Assembly: GCF_000381885.1 (NCBI RefSeq)
Contig: NZ_KB907208.1
Coordinates: forward strand, 1 to 64,000
DNA length: 64,000 bases
Origin: Actinomadura atramentaria DSM 43919
GTDB lineage: Bacteria > Actinomycetota > Actinomycetes > Streptosporangiales > Streptosporangiaceae
Direction of reading: 5' to 3'
The position numbers and the translations under genes are program-made. Under the pieces are notes generated by a model that ran no database searches, was not told the origin of the DNA, and saw nothing but the letters and a program-made list of their open reading frames with translations. Positions 25,062 to 32,749 of this stretch are shown here, in pieces. How positions within the stretch are numbered: position 1 is the first letter of the stretch; every line of letters begins with the position of its first letter.

Positions 25062-25880
25062 CTACTTGCCGGTGGCCTCGGTGTAGGCGCCCAGAACCTC
25101 TTCCGGGTCGCCGTCCATCTTCACGCGGCCGTCGTCGAGCCAGATCACGCGGTTGCAGGTCTCCTCGATGACGTCGAGGTTGTGCGCGACCAGGAACACC
25201 GCGCCCGCGTCCTCGCGCAGCTCGTCGATCTTGGCCTTGCTGCGCCGCTTGAACTTGGCGTCGCCGGTGGCCAGGGCCTCGTCGATCAGCAGGACGTCGT
25301 GCGTGCGGGCCGCCGCGATGGCGAACCGCAGCCGCGCGCCCATGCCGGACGAGTACGTGCTCATCGGGTAGTCGATGAACCCGGCCTTGAGGTCGGCGAA
25401 CTTGACGATCGAGTCGTAGCTGGCCTTGGTCTCCTCGGGCGTCATGCCCATCGCCAGGCAGCCGAGCGTGATGTTGCGCGAGCCCGACAGGTCCTTCATC
25501 AGGGCCGCGTTCACGCCGAGCAGCGACGGCTGGCCGTCGGTGTAGACGGCCCCGCGCGCTGGCGGCAGCAGCCCGGCGACGGCCTTGAGTAGCGTCGACT
25601 TGCCGGAGCCGTTGGTGCCGACGATGCCGATCGCGTCGCCCCGGTAGGCGATGAAGGACACGCCCTTGACGGCGTGGACCTCCTTCATCTGCGGCCGGTT
25701 CTCGCGCTTGATGATGCGCATGAGGGCGGTCGCCGCGGAACCCTTGTTCCCGCCGCCGCTGTAGACCCGGTAGATGATGTGCAGGCCGTCGACCACGACG
25801 ATCGGCTCACGGGTCGGGTCGGGGCGTACCTCGGGCTGCGCTTCCGCCACCGAGCTTCTTTCTTTCAGGGCCTTAACCAC
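25062..25880 (-). CDS. polysaccharide/teichoic-acid ABC exporter, ATPase subunit
   Basis: 272-aa ABC ATPase of the Wzt/TagH/RfbE type. Walker A is [12 protein letters not shown], the signature is [11 protein letters not shown] (Gly-Met-Gly variant typical of these exporters), and Walker B is [12 protein letters not shown] with the following [10 protein letters not shown] switch. It lacks the C-terminal carbohydrate-binding domain of Wzt, so export probably does not need chain-end recognition by this subunit. GTG 25880 overlaps the permease stop by 8 bp. Confidence 0.93.
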   Translation of the reverse strand: MVKALKERSSVAEAQPEVRPDPTREPIVVVDGLHIIYRVYSGGGNKGSAATALMRIIKRENRPQMKEVHAVKGVSFIAYRGDAIGIVGTNGSGKSTLLKAVAGLLPPARGAVYTDGQPSLLGVNAALMKDLSGSRNITLGCLAMGMTPEETKASYDSIVKFADLKAGFIDYPMSTYSSGMGARLRFAIAAARTHDVLLIDEALATGDAKFKRRSKAKIDELREDAGAVFLVAHNLDVIEETCNRVIWLDDGRVKMDGDPEEVLGAYTEATGK

Positions 25881-26847
25881 GGCCGTACCTCTCCTCCGCC
25901 CGGTAGAAGTACCAGAACCCGCCGACGAATGCGACGACCGCCCAGATGAGCGCGTACAGCCACAAAAGGCCGTGGTTCAGATGATACTGGGCCGCGTCCT
26001 TGTGGTAGGTGTCGAGCAGCGCGAAACGCACCAGCTCGATGTAGACGGCGGCGGGGTTGGCCTCCATGATCCGGCCGAGCCAGTGGTGGCCGTGCCCGGA
26101 GATCTTGTCGACCCGCTCGGCGATCATGAAGAAGACGCCGGAGAAGTACAGCCACGTCCGTGTGATGAACGGCAGGAGCTGCTGGATGTCGCGGATGAAG
26201 GCCCCCATCCGCGCGATCATCATGCTGATCCCGATATTGAAGATCAGTTGGAGCACGAGGACCGGGATGATGAACAGCCAGGAAATTTCCGGTGTCTCGC
26301 CGGTGAGCAGGACGATGACGATCAGAACCGCCATCGAAATCAGGAGCTGCTGCAACTCCATGATCACGTAGGCGAGCGGCAGTGTCGCGCGCGGGAAATG
26401 CAGCGCGCGGATCAGCGAGAGGTTGTTGCCGATCGACTTGGCGCCCGCGCTCAGCGACCGCTGGGTGAACGTGAACACGAACACGCCGGTGATCAGGAAC
26501 GCCGGATAGTTCGTGATGTGCTTGTTCTGCCCGAGCAGCAACCCGAAGATCAGGTAGTAGACGCCGGCGTTCAGCAGCGGCGTCAGCACCTGCCACACCT
26601 GGCCGAGGTGCGAACCGCTGTAGGTCGCCGCGGTCTTGGCGCTGGCCAGGTTCCAGACGAACGTCCGGCGCTGCCAGAGCGCCTTGACGTACGCGGGAAG
26701 CGACGGCCGCGCCGCGCTCTGCCGCAGCCCGTGCTGGGCCGCGAACTCGGCGAGCGACGCGCCGCCCGTGCCGTTCCAGCGGGCGGGATCGTTGATCGTG
26801 GCGACCGGCTCACCCTCGGAGGCGGTGAGCCGTTCCCGGTGACTCAT
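25873..26847 (-). CDS. polysaccharide/teichoic-acid ABC exporter, permease
   Basis: 324-aa ABC-2 type permease (TagG/RfbD/Wzm) with six membrane segments. TYSGSHLGQVWQVLTPLLNAGVYYLIFG lies at the first, and AFIRDIQQLLPFITRTWLYFSGVFFM is the family hallmark. With its ATPase it should export a lipid-linked glycan or teichoic-acid-like polymer. ATG 26847 is supported by a TAGGCT box 7 nt upstream and no Shine-Dalgarno sequence, indicating a leaderless mRNA. The divergent neighbour is a PAP2/lipid-kinase fusion. Confidence 0.92.
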   Translation of the reverse strand: MSHRERLTASEGEPVATINDPARWNGTGGASLAEFAAQHGLRQSAARPSLPAYVKALWQRRTFVWNLASAKTAATYSGSHLGQVWQVLTPLLNAGVYYLIFGLLLGQNKHITNYPAFLITGVFVFTFTQRSLSAGAKSIGNNLSLIRALHFPRATLPLAYVIMELQQLLISMAVLIVIVLLTGETPEISWLFIIPVLVLQLIFNIGISMMIARMGAFIRDIQQLLPFITRTWLYFSGVFFMIAERVDKISGHGHHWLGRIMEANPAAVYIELVRFALLDTYHKDAAQYHLNHGLLWLYALIWAVVAFVGGFWYFYRAEERYGRG

Positions 26848-26854
26848 GCCGGGA

Positions 26855-26860
26855 AGCCTA
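26855..26860 (-). promoter_or_regulatory. -10 box of exporter operon (leaderless)
   Basis: TAGGCT on the minus strand ends 7 nt before ATG 26847, the standard position for a transcript starting at the start codon. Confidence 0.45.
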
Positions 26861-26956
26861 TTGCAGTCGGCTTCCCGCGCGGGACGTTCGCCGGCAGGTG
26901 ACCCCCGGATTGAGATCATCGCGAATCATGTCGCCCGCCGAGGGGATACCCCGGGC

Positions 26957-28522
26957 ATGTTGCAGAAGATGGGACGGGTACACGCGCCGGCCGGGCTTCG
27001 CGCCCTGGCCGACCTCGACCGGCGGGCGTTCGACCGGGTGGCGTCCGCGCGGCTGACGGGACTGGAGCCCGTCCTGCCCGTGCTGTCGCGGACCGCCGAC
27101 CACGGGGTGCTGTGGTTCGCGGCGGCGGCGGGGCTGGCGGCGACGCGGCGGGTGGCGCTGCGGCGCGCGGCGCTGCGCGGCGTGATCGGGATCGGCGTGG
27201 CGAGCCCGCTGGTGAACCTGCTGGGCAAGCGGGCCTTCCGGCGGCACCGGCCGGTGCTGGACCTGGTGCCGCCGCGGCGGGTGCGGTGGCGGCCGCCCGC
27301 GTCGCACGCGTTCCCGTCCGGGCACTCGGCGTCGGCGGCGGCGTTCGCGACCGGCGTCGCGCTGGAGGCCCCGCCCGCGGTCGCGCTGCCCGTCGCGGCG
27401 GTCGCGGGGGCGGTGGCGTTCTCGCGCGTCTACACGGGCGCGCATTTTCCGGGTGACGTCCTCGTGGGGGTCTTCCTCGGCGCGGCGGTCGGCGTGGGGA
27501 CGCGGTTCGTGTGGCCCGCCCGCCCGCAGGTAGCGAAGGTCACACGGACCGGCGGGGAGCGCGTGCAGATCGCGCAGGACGGCCAGGGCATGGTCGTCGT
27601 CGTGAACGCGGACTCGGGCGACAACGCGGCCGACGGCGGACGGCGGCTGCTGCGCCCGCCCGCCGAACTGGCCCTGGAACTCGTGCGGCGGGAGCTGCCC
27701 GCTGCGCGGATCGTGCGGCCCGACCCGGACGACGACCTGGCGAAGGTGCTGGACGAGGCCGCCGCGGACGCCGAGGTCCTGGCCGTCATCGGCGGCGACG
27801 GCACGGTGAACGCCGCCGCCGTCGCGGCGCTGCGCCACCGGGTGCCGCTGCTCCCGATCCCCGGCGGCACGTTCGACCACTTCGCCCGCGCGCTCGGCAT
27901 CGAGCTGCCCGCCGACGCCGTCGCCGCCTACCGGGGCGGCTGCCTCGGCCGCGCCGACGTCGGCTTCGTGACGCAGGTCAGCGGCGAGGGCGACGGGACG
28001 GACGACGACCTGCTCTTCCTGAACACCGCGAGCTTCGGCGCGTACCCCGAGCTGGTGGACCGCCGCGAGCGGCTGGAGGGGCGGCTCGGCAAGTGGCCCG
28101 CGCTGGCGGTGGCGGCCGCGCGCACGCTGCGGCACGCGCAGCCGGTGGAGATGGTCGTCGGCGGCCGGACGGTCCGGGTGTGGCTCGGCTTCGTCGGGAA
28201 CTGCGCGTTCGGCTCGCAGGGCCCGGCGCCGACCTGGCGGGACCGGCTCGACGACGGGCGGCTGGACGTCCGCGTGGTCGTCGCCGCGGACCGCGCGCCC
28301 CGGCTGCGCGCGCTGGCGGCCGTCCTGCTCGGGCACCTGCACCTGACGCGCGGCTACCGGCACTGGCGGGCGGACGCGCTCGACCTCGTCGCCCCGGCGG
28401 GCGGCCTGCGGCTGGCCCGCGACGGCGAGGTGACGACGGTGTCGTCGGCGCTCGGCTTCGGGAAGTACGCGCGGGAGCTGCGGGTCTTCTGCCGTCCGAG
28501 GCGCGGGTTGGTGCCCGCGTGA
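26957..28522 (+). CDS. PAP2 phosphatase / diacylglycerol-kinase-like fusion
   Basis: 521-aa two-domain protein. The first ~190 residues are a PAP2 lipid phosphatase with all three motifs: KRAFRRHRP, PSGHSASA and SRVYTGAHFPGDV, among about five membrane segments. From about residue 210 it is a DAGK/NAD-kinase-like catalytic domain (VIGGDGTVNAAAVAAL, LLPIPGGTFDHFARALG, FVGNCAFG). Such fusions act on membrane lipid phosphates, perhaps recycling polyprenyl phosphate or phosphatidate. Divergence from a glycan exporter fits a cell-envelope role. ATG 26957 is preferred; a second Met follows at 26972. Confidence 0.88.
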   Translation: MLQKMGRVHAPAGLRALADLDRRAFDRVASARLTGLEPVLPVLSRTADHGVLWFAAAAGLAATRRVALRRAALRGVIGIGVASPLVNLLGKRAFRRHRPVLDLVPPRRVRWRPPASHAFPSGHSASAAAFATGVALEAPPAVALPVAAVAGAVAFSRVYTGAHFPGDVLVGVFLGAAVGVGTRFVWPARPQVAKVTRTGGERVQIAQDGQGMVVVVNADSGDNAADGGRRLLRPPAELALELVRRELPAARIVRPDPDDDLAKVLDEAAADAEVLAVIGGDGTVNAAAVAALRHRVPLLPIPGGTFDHFARALGIELPADAVAAYRGGCLGRADVGFVTQVSGEGDGTDDDLLFLNTASFGAYPELVDRRERLEGRLGKWPALAVAAARTLRHAQPVEMVVGGRTVRVWLGFVGNCAFGSQGPAPTWRDRLDDGRLDVRVVVAADRAPRLRALAAVLLGHLHLTRGYRHWRADALDLVAPAGGLRLARDGEVTTVSSALGFGKYARELRVFCRPRRGLVPA

Positions 28523-28570
28523 CGGGGTAGTCGCGGGGTAGTCGCCAGGTATCCACGACTAAGGAGTGAC

Positions 28571-28792
28571 ATGAGCACCGGAATCGACGCGTCCCGACTG
28601 CACGACGACGACCTCTTCCGCGAGCTGGGCCACCTCTACGAGACTCGGATGGAGGCGCTGCGCCACGCGAGCGACGACGCGCTGGCCGAGCACACCGCGC
28701 GGACCGAGGAGCTGGAGACCGAGTACCTGCGGCGCTACCCGGCGCGGGAGATCGACCCGGACCGGCTCCGCGCGGGCGCCCGCGCCCGCTGA
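28571..28792 (+). CDS. DUF6158 family protein
   Basis: 73-aa helical acidic/basic protein: GIDASRLHDDDLFRELGHLYETR, then SDDALAEHTARTEELETEYLRRYP. It matches the actinomycete DUF6158 pattern as I remember it. AAGGAGTG lies directly before the ATG. The function is unknown. Confidence 0.85.
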   Translation: MSTGIDASRLHDDDLFRELGHLYETRMEALRHASDDALAEHTARTEELETEYLRRYPAREIDPDRLRAGARAR

Positions 28793-28847
28793 CCGGCCTT
28801 TGCCGCGCGTAGACGTTCGTCCTCCGGCACGCGGGTAGGGCCGCGCC

Positions 28848-29804
28848 ATGACGGTTTTCGGCTATTTCCTGTCCTGCGAGGAACACCGCCCGGACGAGCT
28901 GATCCACCAGGCGCGGCTCGCCGAGGACGCCGGGTTCGAGGCCCTGTGGATCTCCGACCACTTCCACCCGTGGCTGGACGCGCAGGGTGAGAGCCCGTTC
29001 GTCTGGTCGGTGATCGGCGCGCTGTCGCAGGCGGTGTCGATCCCGGTGACGACGGCCGTGACGTGCCCGACCACGCGCATCCACCCGGCGATCGTCGCGC
29101 AGGCGGCGGCGACGAGCCAGGTGCTGCTCAAGGGCCGCTTCCGGCTGGGCGTCGGGTCCGGCGAGGCGCTGAACGAGCACATCACCGGCGAGCGCTGGCC
29201 GTCGGCCGCGCAGCGGCTGGAACGGCTCGAAGAGGCCATCGAGATCATCCACGCGCTGTTCGGGGGGCGGCAGATCTCGCACCGGGGCCGCCACTTCACG
29301 GTGGACACGGCGCGGCTCTACACGGTCCCGGACACGCCGCCGCCGATCCTGATGTCCGGCTACGGGCCGAAGGCGATCTCGATCGCGGGCCGCGTCGCGG
29401 ACGGCCTGATGACGACGTTCCCCGATCCGGAGTCGGTCCGGCTGTTCCGCGACGAGGGCGGCGAGGGCAAGCTCGTCGCGGGCGGGTTCAAGGCGTGCTA
29501 CGGCCCCGACGAGGACGAGTGCGCGGAGCTGGCGCACAGCCTGTGGCGCAACGAGCAGGTCCCCGGCGAGGCGGGCCAGCTCCTGCCGCTGCCTCGGCAC
29601 TTCCAGCAGATCAGCGAGCTGGTGCCGGTGGAGACCGTCCGCGAGAAGGTCCCGTGCGGGCCGGACGTCGAGCGGCATCTGCAGGCCGTCCAGCCGTTCC
29701 TGGACGCCGGGTTCGACGAGGTCTACATCAACCAGATCGGCCCACACCAGGACGCGTTCTTCAAGTTCTACTCGACCGAGGTGCTGCCCCGGCTGCGCGG
29801 CTGA
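28848..29804 (+). CDS. F420-dependent LLM-class oxidoreductase (TIGR03557 type)
   Basis: 318-aa luciferase-like TIM-barrel protein resembling the F420-dependent glucose-6-phosphate dehydrogenase group: FGYFLSCEEHRPDELIHQARLAEDAGF, ALWISDHFHPW, GVGSGEALNEHITGERWP and LMSGYGPKAISIAGRVADG. It should use F420 as hydride carrier; the substrate is unknown. ATG 28848 has a TAGGGC box 6 nt upstream. Its 3' end overlaps the convergent glycosyltransferase gene by 37 bp. Confidence 0.88.
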   Translation: MTVFGYFLSCEEHRPDELIHQARLAEDAGFEALWISDHFHPWLDAQGESPFVWSVIGALSQAVSIPVTTAVTCPTTRIHPAIVAQAAATSQVLLKGRFRLGVGSGEALNEHITGERWPSAAQRLERLEEAIEIIHALFGGRQISHRGRHFTVDTARLYTVPDTPPPILMSGYGPKAISIAGRVADGLMTTFPDPESVRLFRDEGGEGKLVAGGFKACYGPDEDECAELAHSLWRNEQVPGEAGQLLPLPRHFQQISELVPVETVREKVPCGPDVERHLQAVQPFLDAGFDEVYINQIGPHQDAFFKFYSTEVLPRLRG

Positions 29805-30571
29805 CGGGCGCGGGCGGCGCGGGCGAACTGGTCGTCGAGCGCGCGCGGGAACGGCAGCATCCGGTGCCGTTCCCGCAGCGGCGCGAACTGGCGGACGGCG
29901 TTGAACCCGGCCGCCGTGACGACGCGGTCCGCACTCGCGGCGAGCGGCGCGGCCGGGTAGTCGTCGCGGTAGGCGATTCCGGCGGGGAGCCCGTCCGGGC
30001 GGCGCGGCGCGACGAGGGTCATGGGCGGTCGGACGCCTTCCATCGCGGCCGTCTCGCGCGCGTAGTCCACGAGGTGGAGGAGTTCGGAGTCCGGGCCGGA
30101 GTGGACGATCAGCCAGCCGGTGACCGGCTCGGCGGGGGGCGCTGCGGGCGGATCGACGAGCGTGAGCGGGCGCAGCTCCGCCGACACCGAGCGCAGGTAC
30201 GCGAGGTGGTCGGGGTGCAGGTCCTCCAGGACGTACGTCCGGTCGAAGCGGGGCGGGTCGGCGGGCAGCCGCTCCCGGTAGACGTCCCAGCGCAGCAGGC
30301 GGGCCAGGTGGACGGTCCGCGCGGCGGGCGGCGCGTCGGCGGCGGTCAGCTCGCCGTGGCGGCCCGCGGGGAAGGCGTCCACGACGAACTCGTCCACGGA
30401 ACCGGCTGGGAAGTCCCGTTCGACGCGGGCCGGGCCGACCACGCGGCGGTCCGCCGCGAACGGGGAACTCGTCCGGTAGATCACCGGCCCGGCCGGGCGC
30501 AGCGTGTGGAGGTAGGCGCGGACGCGGGTGAGGTGCCCCAGCCCGTCGCCCTCGACGTGGCAGACGATCAC
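29768..30571 (-). CDS. glycosyltransferase-like protein
   Basis: 267-aa protein with the N-terminal Rossmann start of UDP-glycosyltransferases (VIVCHVEGDGLGHLTRVRAYL) and a C-terminal donor-site-like segment (VTAAGFNAVRQFAPLRERHRMLPFPRALDDQFARA). This pattern is seen in MurG/GT28-like enzymes. It is short for that fold, with a compact middle, so it may be atypical. GTG 30571 overlaps the preceding glycosyltransferase stop by 4 bp. It is the last gene of the six-gene 29.8-35.4 kb operon. Confidence 0.7.
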   Translation of the reverse strand: MIVCHVEGDGLGHLTRVRAYLHTLRPAGPVIYRTSSPFAADRRVVGPARVERDFPAGSVDEFVVDAFPAGRHGELTAADAPPAARTVHLARLLRWDVYRERLPADPPRFDRTYVLEDLHPDHLAYLRSVSAELRPLTLVDPPAAPPAEPVTGWLIVHSGPDSELLHLVDYARETAAMEGVRPPMTLVAPRRPDGLPAGIAYRDDYPAAPLAASADRVVTAAGFNAVRQFAPLRERHRMLPFPRALDDQFARAARARQPRSRGSTSVE

Positions 30572-31674
30572 CGGGCGGTCGCGGCCAGGACGGCGCGGTA
30601 CCCGGCGGTCTCGGCGGCGGGCGTGAAGTCCTTCGCGACGCGGGCGGCCGCCGCCGCGCCGAGCGCCGCCAGCTCGCCGTCCGTCGCGCGGGCCGCGCGG
30701 TCCAGCGCCGCGCGGCAGCCGTGGGCGTCCCCGGCGCGGAAGGTGAACCCGATGCGGTCGTCGGCGACGTCGCCGAGACCCCCGGCGTCGGAGGCGAGCA
30801 GCGGCACGCCGAGCGCGGCGGCCTCCAGCGCGACGTTCGGCATCCCGTCGTAGAAGGACGGCAGCGCGACGAGGTCGCACGCGGCGTACACCGGTGGCAG
30901 GTCGTAGCGCTCCCGGAACGGCAGCGCGGTGTACGGCGAGTCGAGGGCGGCCAGCACGCCGTCCTCCAGCTCCCCGACGAGCACGAGGTGGAAGCGGTCC
31001 GCGCGGCCGGTCGCGCGCAGCGCGTCCAGCAGGAACCCGACGCCCTTCTTGCTCTTGAGCTGCCCGATCAGCCCGAGCGTGCGGCGGCCAGGCTCGACGT
31101 GCGCGGCCCGCCACGCCGCCGCGCGCTCCCGCTCCGACGGCAGCACCTGCCACTGCGCGGTGTCGACGCTGTTGGCGACGAACTCGACCGTCGCGTCCGG
31201 CGCGAGCGCCCGGACAAGCGGAATGTGCGAGCGCGCCACGACGCAGATCCGCGCGGAGGCGCGCAGGGCATCGGCGAGGACCGCGCGCCGCCGCACCGAG
31301 AAGACGCCGGTGTCGATGTCGTTGCCGCGCAGCAGCGTGATCAGCGGCGCGTCCAGCAGCGAGGCCAGGACCGGACCGGCGAGCAACGCGTAGATCCCGC
31401 CGAACGCGACGATGTGCGTGTACGCGCGGTCCTGGACGGTCGGCGCGGTCAGCAGCCGCCGCAGCGCGTGCTCCGGGTCCTCGCCGAGCGGCGCGGTCAG
31501 CAGCAGGCCGCCGTGCTCGTGCTCGGTCCGCCACGGCCGGTTCCGCCGGGTCAGGTGGGCGACGTCGACCTCCGCGCCCGAGCCGCGCAGGCCCCGCACG
31601 ATCCGGTCGCAGGACTCGGCCATGCCGCCCTTGCTCGGAGGGTAGTGCTCGGTGAGCCAGAGGACGCGCGTCAC
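30568..31674 (-). CDS. GT4-family glycosyltransferase
   Basis: 368-aa GT-B glycosyltransferase. The N-terminal acceptor motif is LTEHYPPSKGGMAESCDRI. LGLIGQLKSKKGVGFLLDAL starts the donor domain, and the GT4 signature is PSFYDGMPNVALEAAALGVPLLASDAGGLGDV. It is likely to transfer a nucleotide-activated sugar to an envelope or secreted glycan. GTG 31674 overlaps the upstream small gene by 4 bp. Confidence 0.9.
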   Translation of the reverse strand: MTRVLWLTEHYPPSKGGMAESCDRIVRGLRGSGAEVDVAHLTRRNRPWRTEHEHGGLLLTAPLGEDPEHALRRLLTAPTVQDRAYTHIVAFGGIYALLAGPVLASLLDAPLITLLRGNDIDTGVFSVRRRAVLADALRASARICVVARSHIPLVRALAPDATVEFVANSVDTAQWQVLPSERERAAAWRAAHVEPGRRTLGLIGQLKSKKGVGFLLDALRATGRADRFHLVLVGELEDGVLAALDSPYTALPFRERYDLPPVYAACDLVALPSFYDGMPNVALEAAALGVPLLASDAGGLGDVADDRIGFTFRAGDAHGCRAALDRAARATDGELAALGAAAAARVAKDFTPAAETAGYRAVLAATAR

Positions 31675-32018
31675 GAGTCGACGAACCCCGAGTCGCCGAA
31701 GTCGTCCCCGTCGAAGTCGCCGCCGCCCGACGCCCAGTCACCGCCCTGGTCGAACGCGCCCCGGTCGTAGGAGTCGAACGTCGAGTACCAGTTCGGGTCG
31801 TTGTAGGTGGTCGAGCTGTCGCTGTAGTAGGTGCGCCGGTAGCCGGACGCCCATCCCGAGTCGTACGGGTCGGCGGGCGCGGCGCACTCCGGGCACAGCC
31901 CGGAAGCGTCCGCGTGGTGCTGGCACAGCGCGCGTCCGCAGCGGGCGCACGCGGTGACGGACGGCCGCCCGCACGGGTTGAGCAGGAAGAACCCGGTGAT
32001 CACGCCGCAGGGGTTCAC
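31671..32018 (-). CDS. small Cys-rich protein with aromatic low-complexity tail
   Basis: 115-aa protein. The N-terminus has two NPCG motifs around a hydrophobic turn (NPCGVITGFFLLNPCGRP), then a putative zinc-binding block with CxxC, CxxH and CxxC (CARCGRALCQHH, GLCPECAAP). The last ~60 residues are Gly/Ser/Asp/Tyr/Trp-rich without charge blocks (YYSDSSTTYNDPNWYSTFDS), a prion-like composition. GTG 32018 has GAGGAGG 6 nt upstream and overlaps the previous stop by 4 bp; its own stop overlaps the next gene by 4 bp. I do not recognise the family. Confidence 0.78.
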   Translation of the reverse strand: MNPCGVITGFFLLNPCGRPSVTACARCGRALCQHHADASGLCPECAAPADPYDSGWASGYRRTYYSDSSTTYNDPNWYSTFDSYDRGAFDQGGDWASGGGDFDGDDFGDSGFVDS

Positions 32019-32749
32019 CGCGACCTCCTCGGCTGCGGGGCGGTCCACCGGAACGTTTCGGTCGTCATGAGCAGCGTCCGCCGGACGAGCTCCGGGCCCT
32101 CGACGGACTCGGGCAGCCGCGCCCGGACCCGGACCACCGGCCGCGAGCCCTCCTTGACCCGCACCGCGATCCACCCGGGCGGCGGCGTCGCGGGCCGGGT
32201 CAGGACCGCGCCCTTGGGCAGCCGCCGACTGACCGTGACGAGCCGCACGGTCTTGCTCTTCGTCTTGATCTTGATCTTGCCGCGGGAGCTGTTCTTCTTG
32301 ATCCGCCGGAACCGGACCCGGTCGACGACCGCCAGCTCGAGGGCCCCGCCGTCGCGCAGCTCCGCGCGCATCCGCAGCCACGGGTCGAACGCGAACCACT
32401 GCCGGACCGACAGGTACGGCAGCCGGACCGGCAACGCGATCGCCGGGCCCTCCTTGCCGGGGGCCTTCGGTCCGCGGAAGTCCACGGCGACGCCGAGCGG
32501 GGCGTCCGCGCGCATGTCGGCCGCGAGGACGCGCATCAGCGGGACCAGCACGCCCGGGACGCGCTCGGGCAGCCGCCACCTGCGGCGGCGGATCGCGGCG
32601 GCGTGCGCGGCGAAGCTGCGGATGAGGCCGTCCGTGTCGGCGGGCCGGAGCGTGACGGCCGTCGCCCGCTCCTCGACCAGCGTGCGGTGGACGGGATGGA
32701 ACCCGTTCAGCGCGGCCCGTTGCTTGCGGTAGAACACGCCCCGGATCAC
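32015..32749 (-). CDS. conserved hypothetical protein (244 aa)
   Basis: Soluble basic protein without membrane segments. Visible features are GVFYRKQRAALNGFHPVHRTLVEERATAV at the N-terminus, a central SVRQWFAFDPWLRMRAELRDGG and a Lys-rich patch (RIKKNSSRGKIKIKTKSKT). No catalytic motif is evident. GTG 32749 gives a 4-bp overlap with the upstream glycosyltransferase, as at every other junction in this operon; GTG 32752 is possible. Position suggests a partner of the glycosyltransferases, perhaps an assembly factor. Confidence 0.72.
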   Translation of the reverse strand: MIRGVFYRKQRAALNGFHPVHRTLVEERATAVTLRPADTDGLIRSFAAHAAAIRRRRWRLPERVPGVLVPLMRVLAADMRADAPLGVAVDFRGPKAPGKEGPAIALPVRLPYLSVRQWFAFDPWLRMRAELRDGGALELAVVDRVRFRRIKKNSSRGKIKIKTKSKTVRLVTVSRRLPKGAVLTRPATPPPGWIAVRVKEGSRPVVRVRARLPESVEGPELVRRTLLMTTETFRWTAPQPRRSR

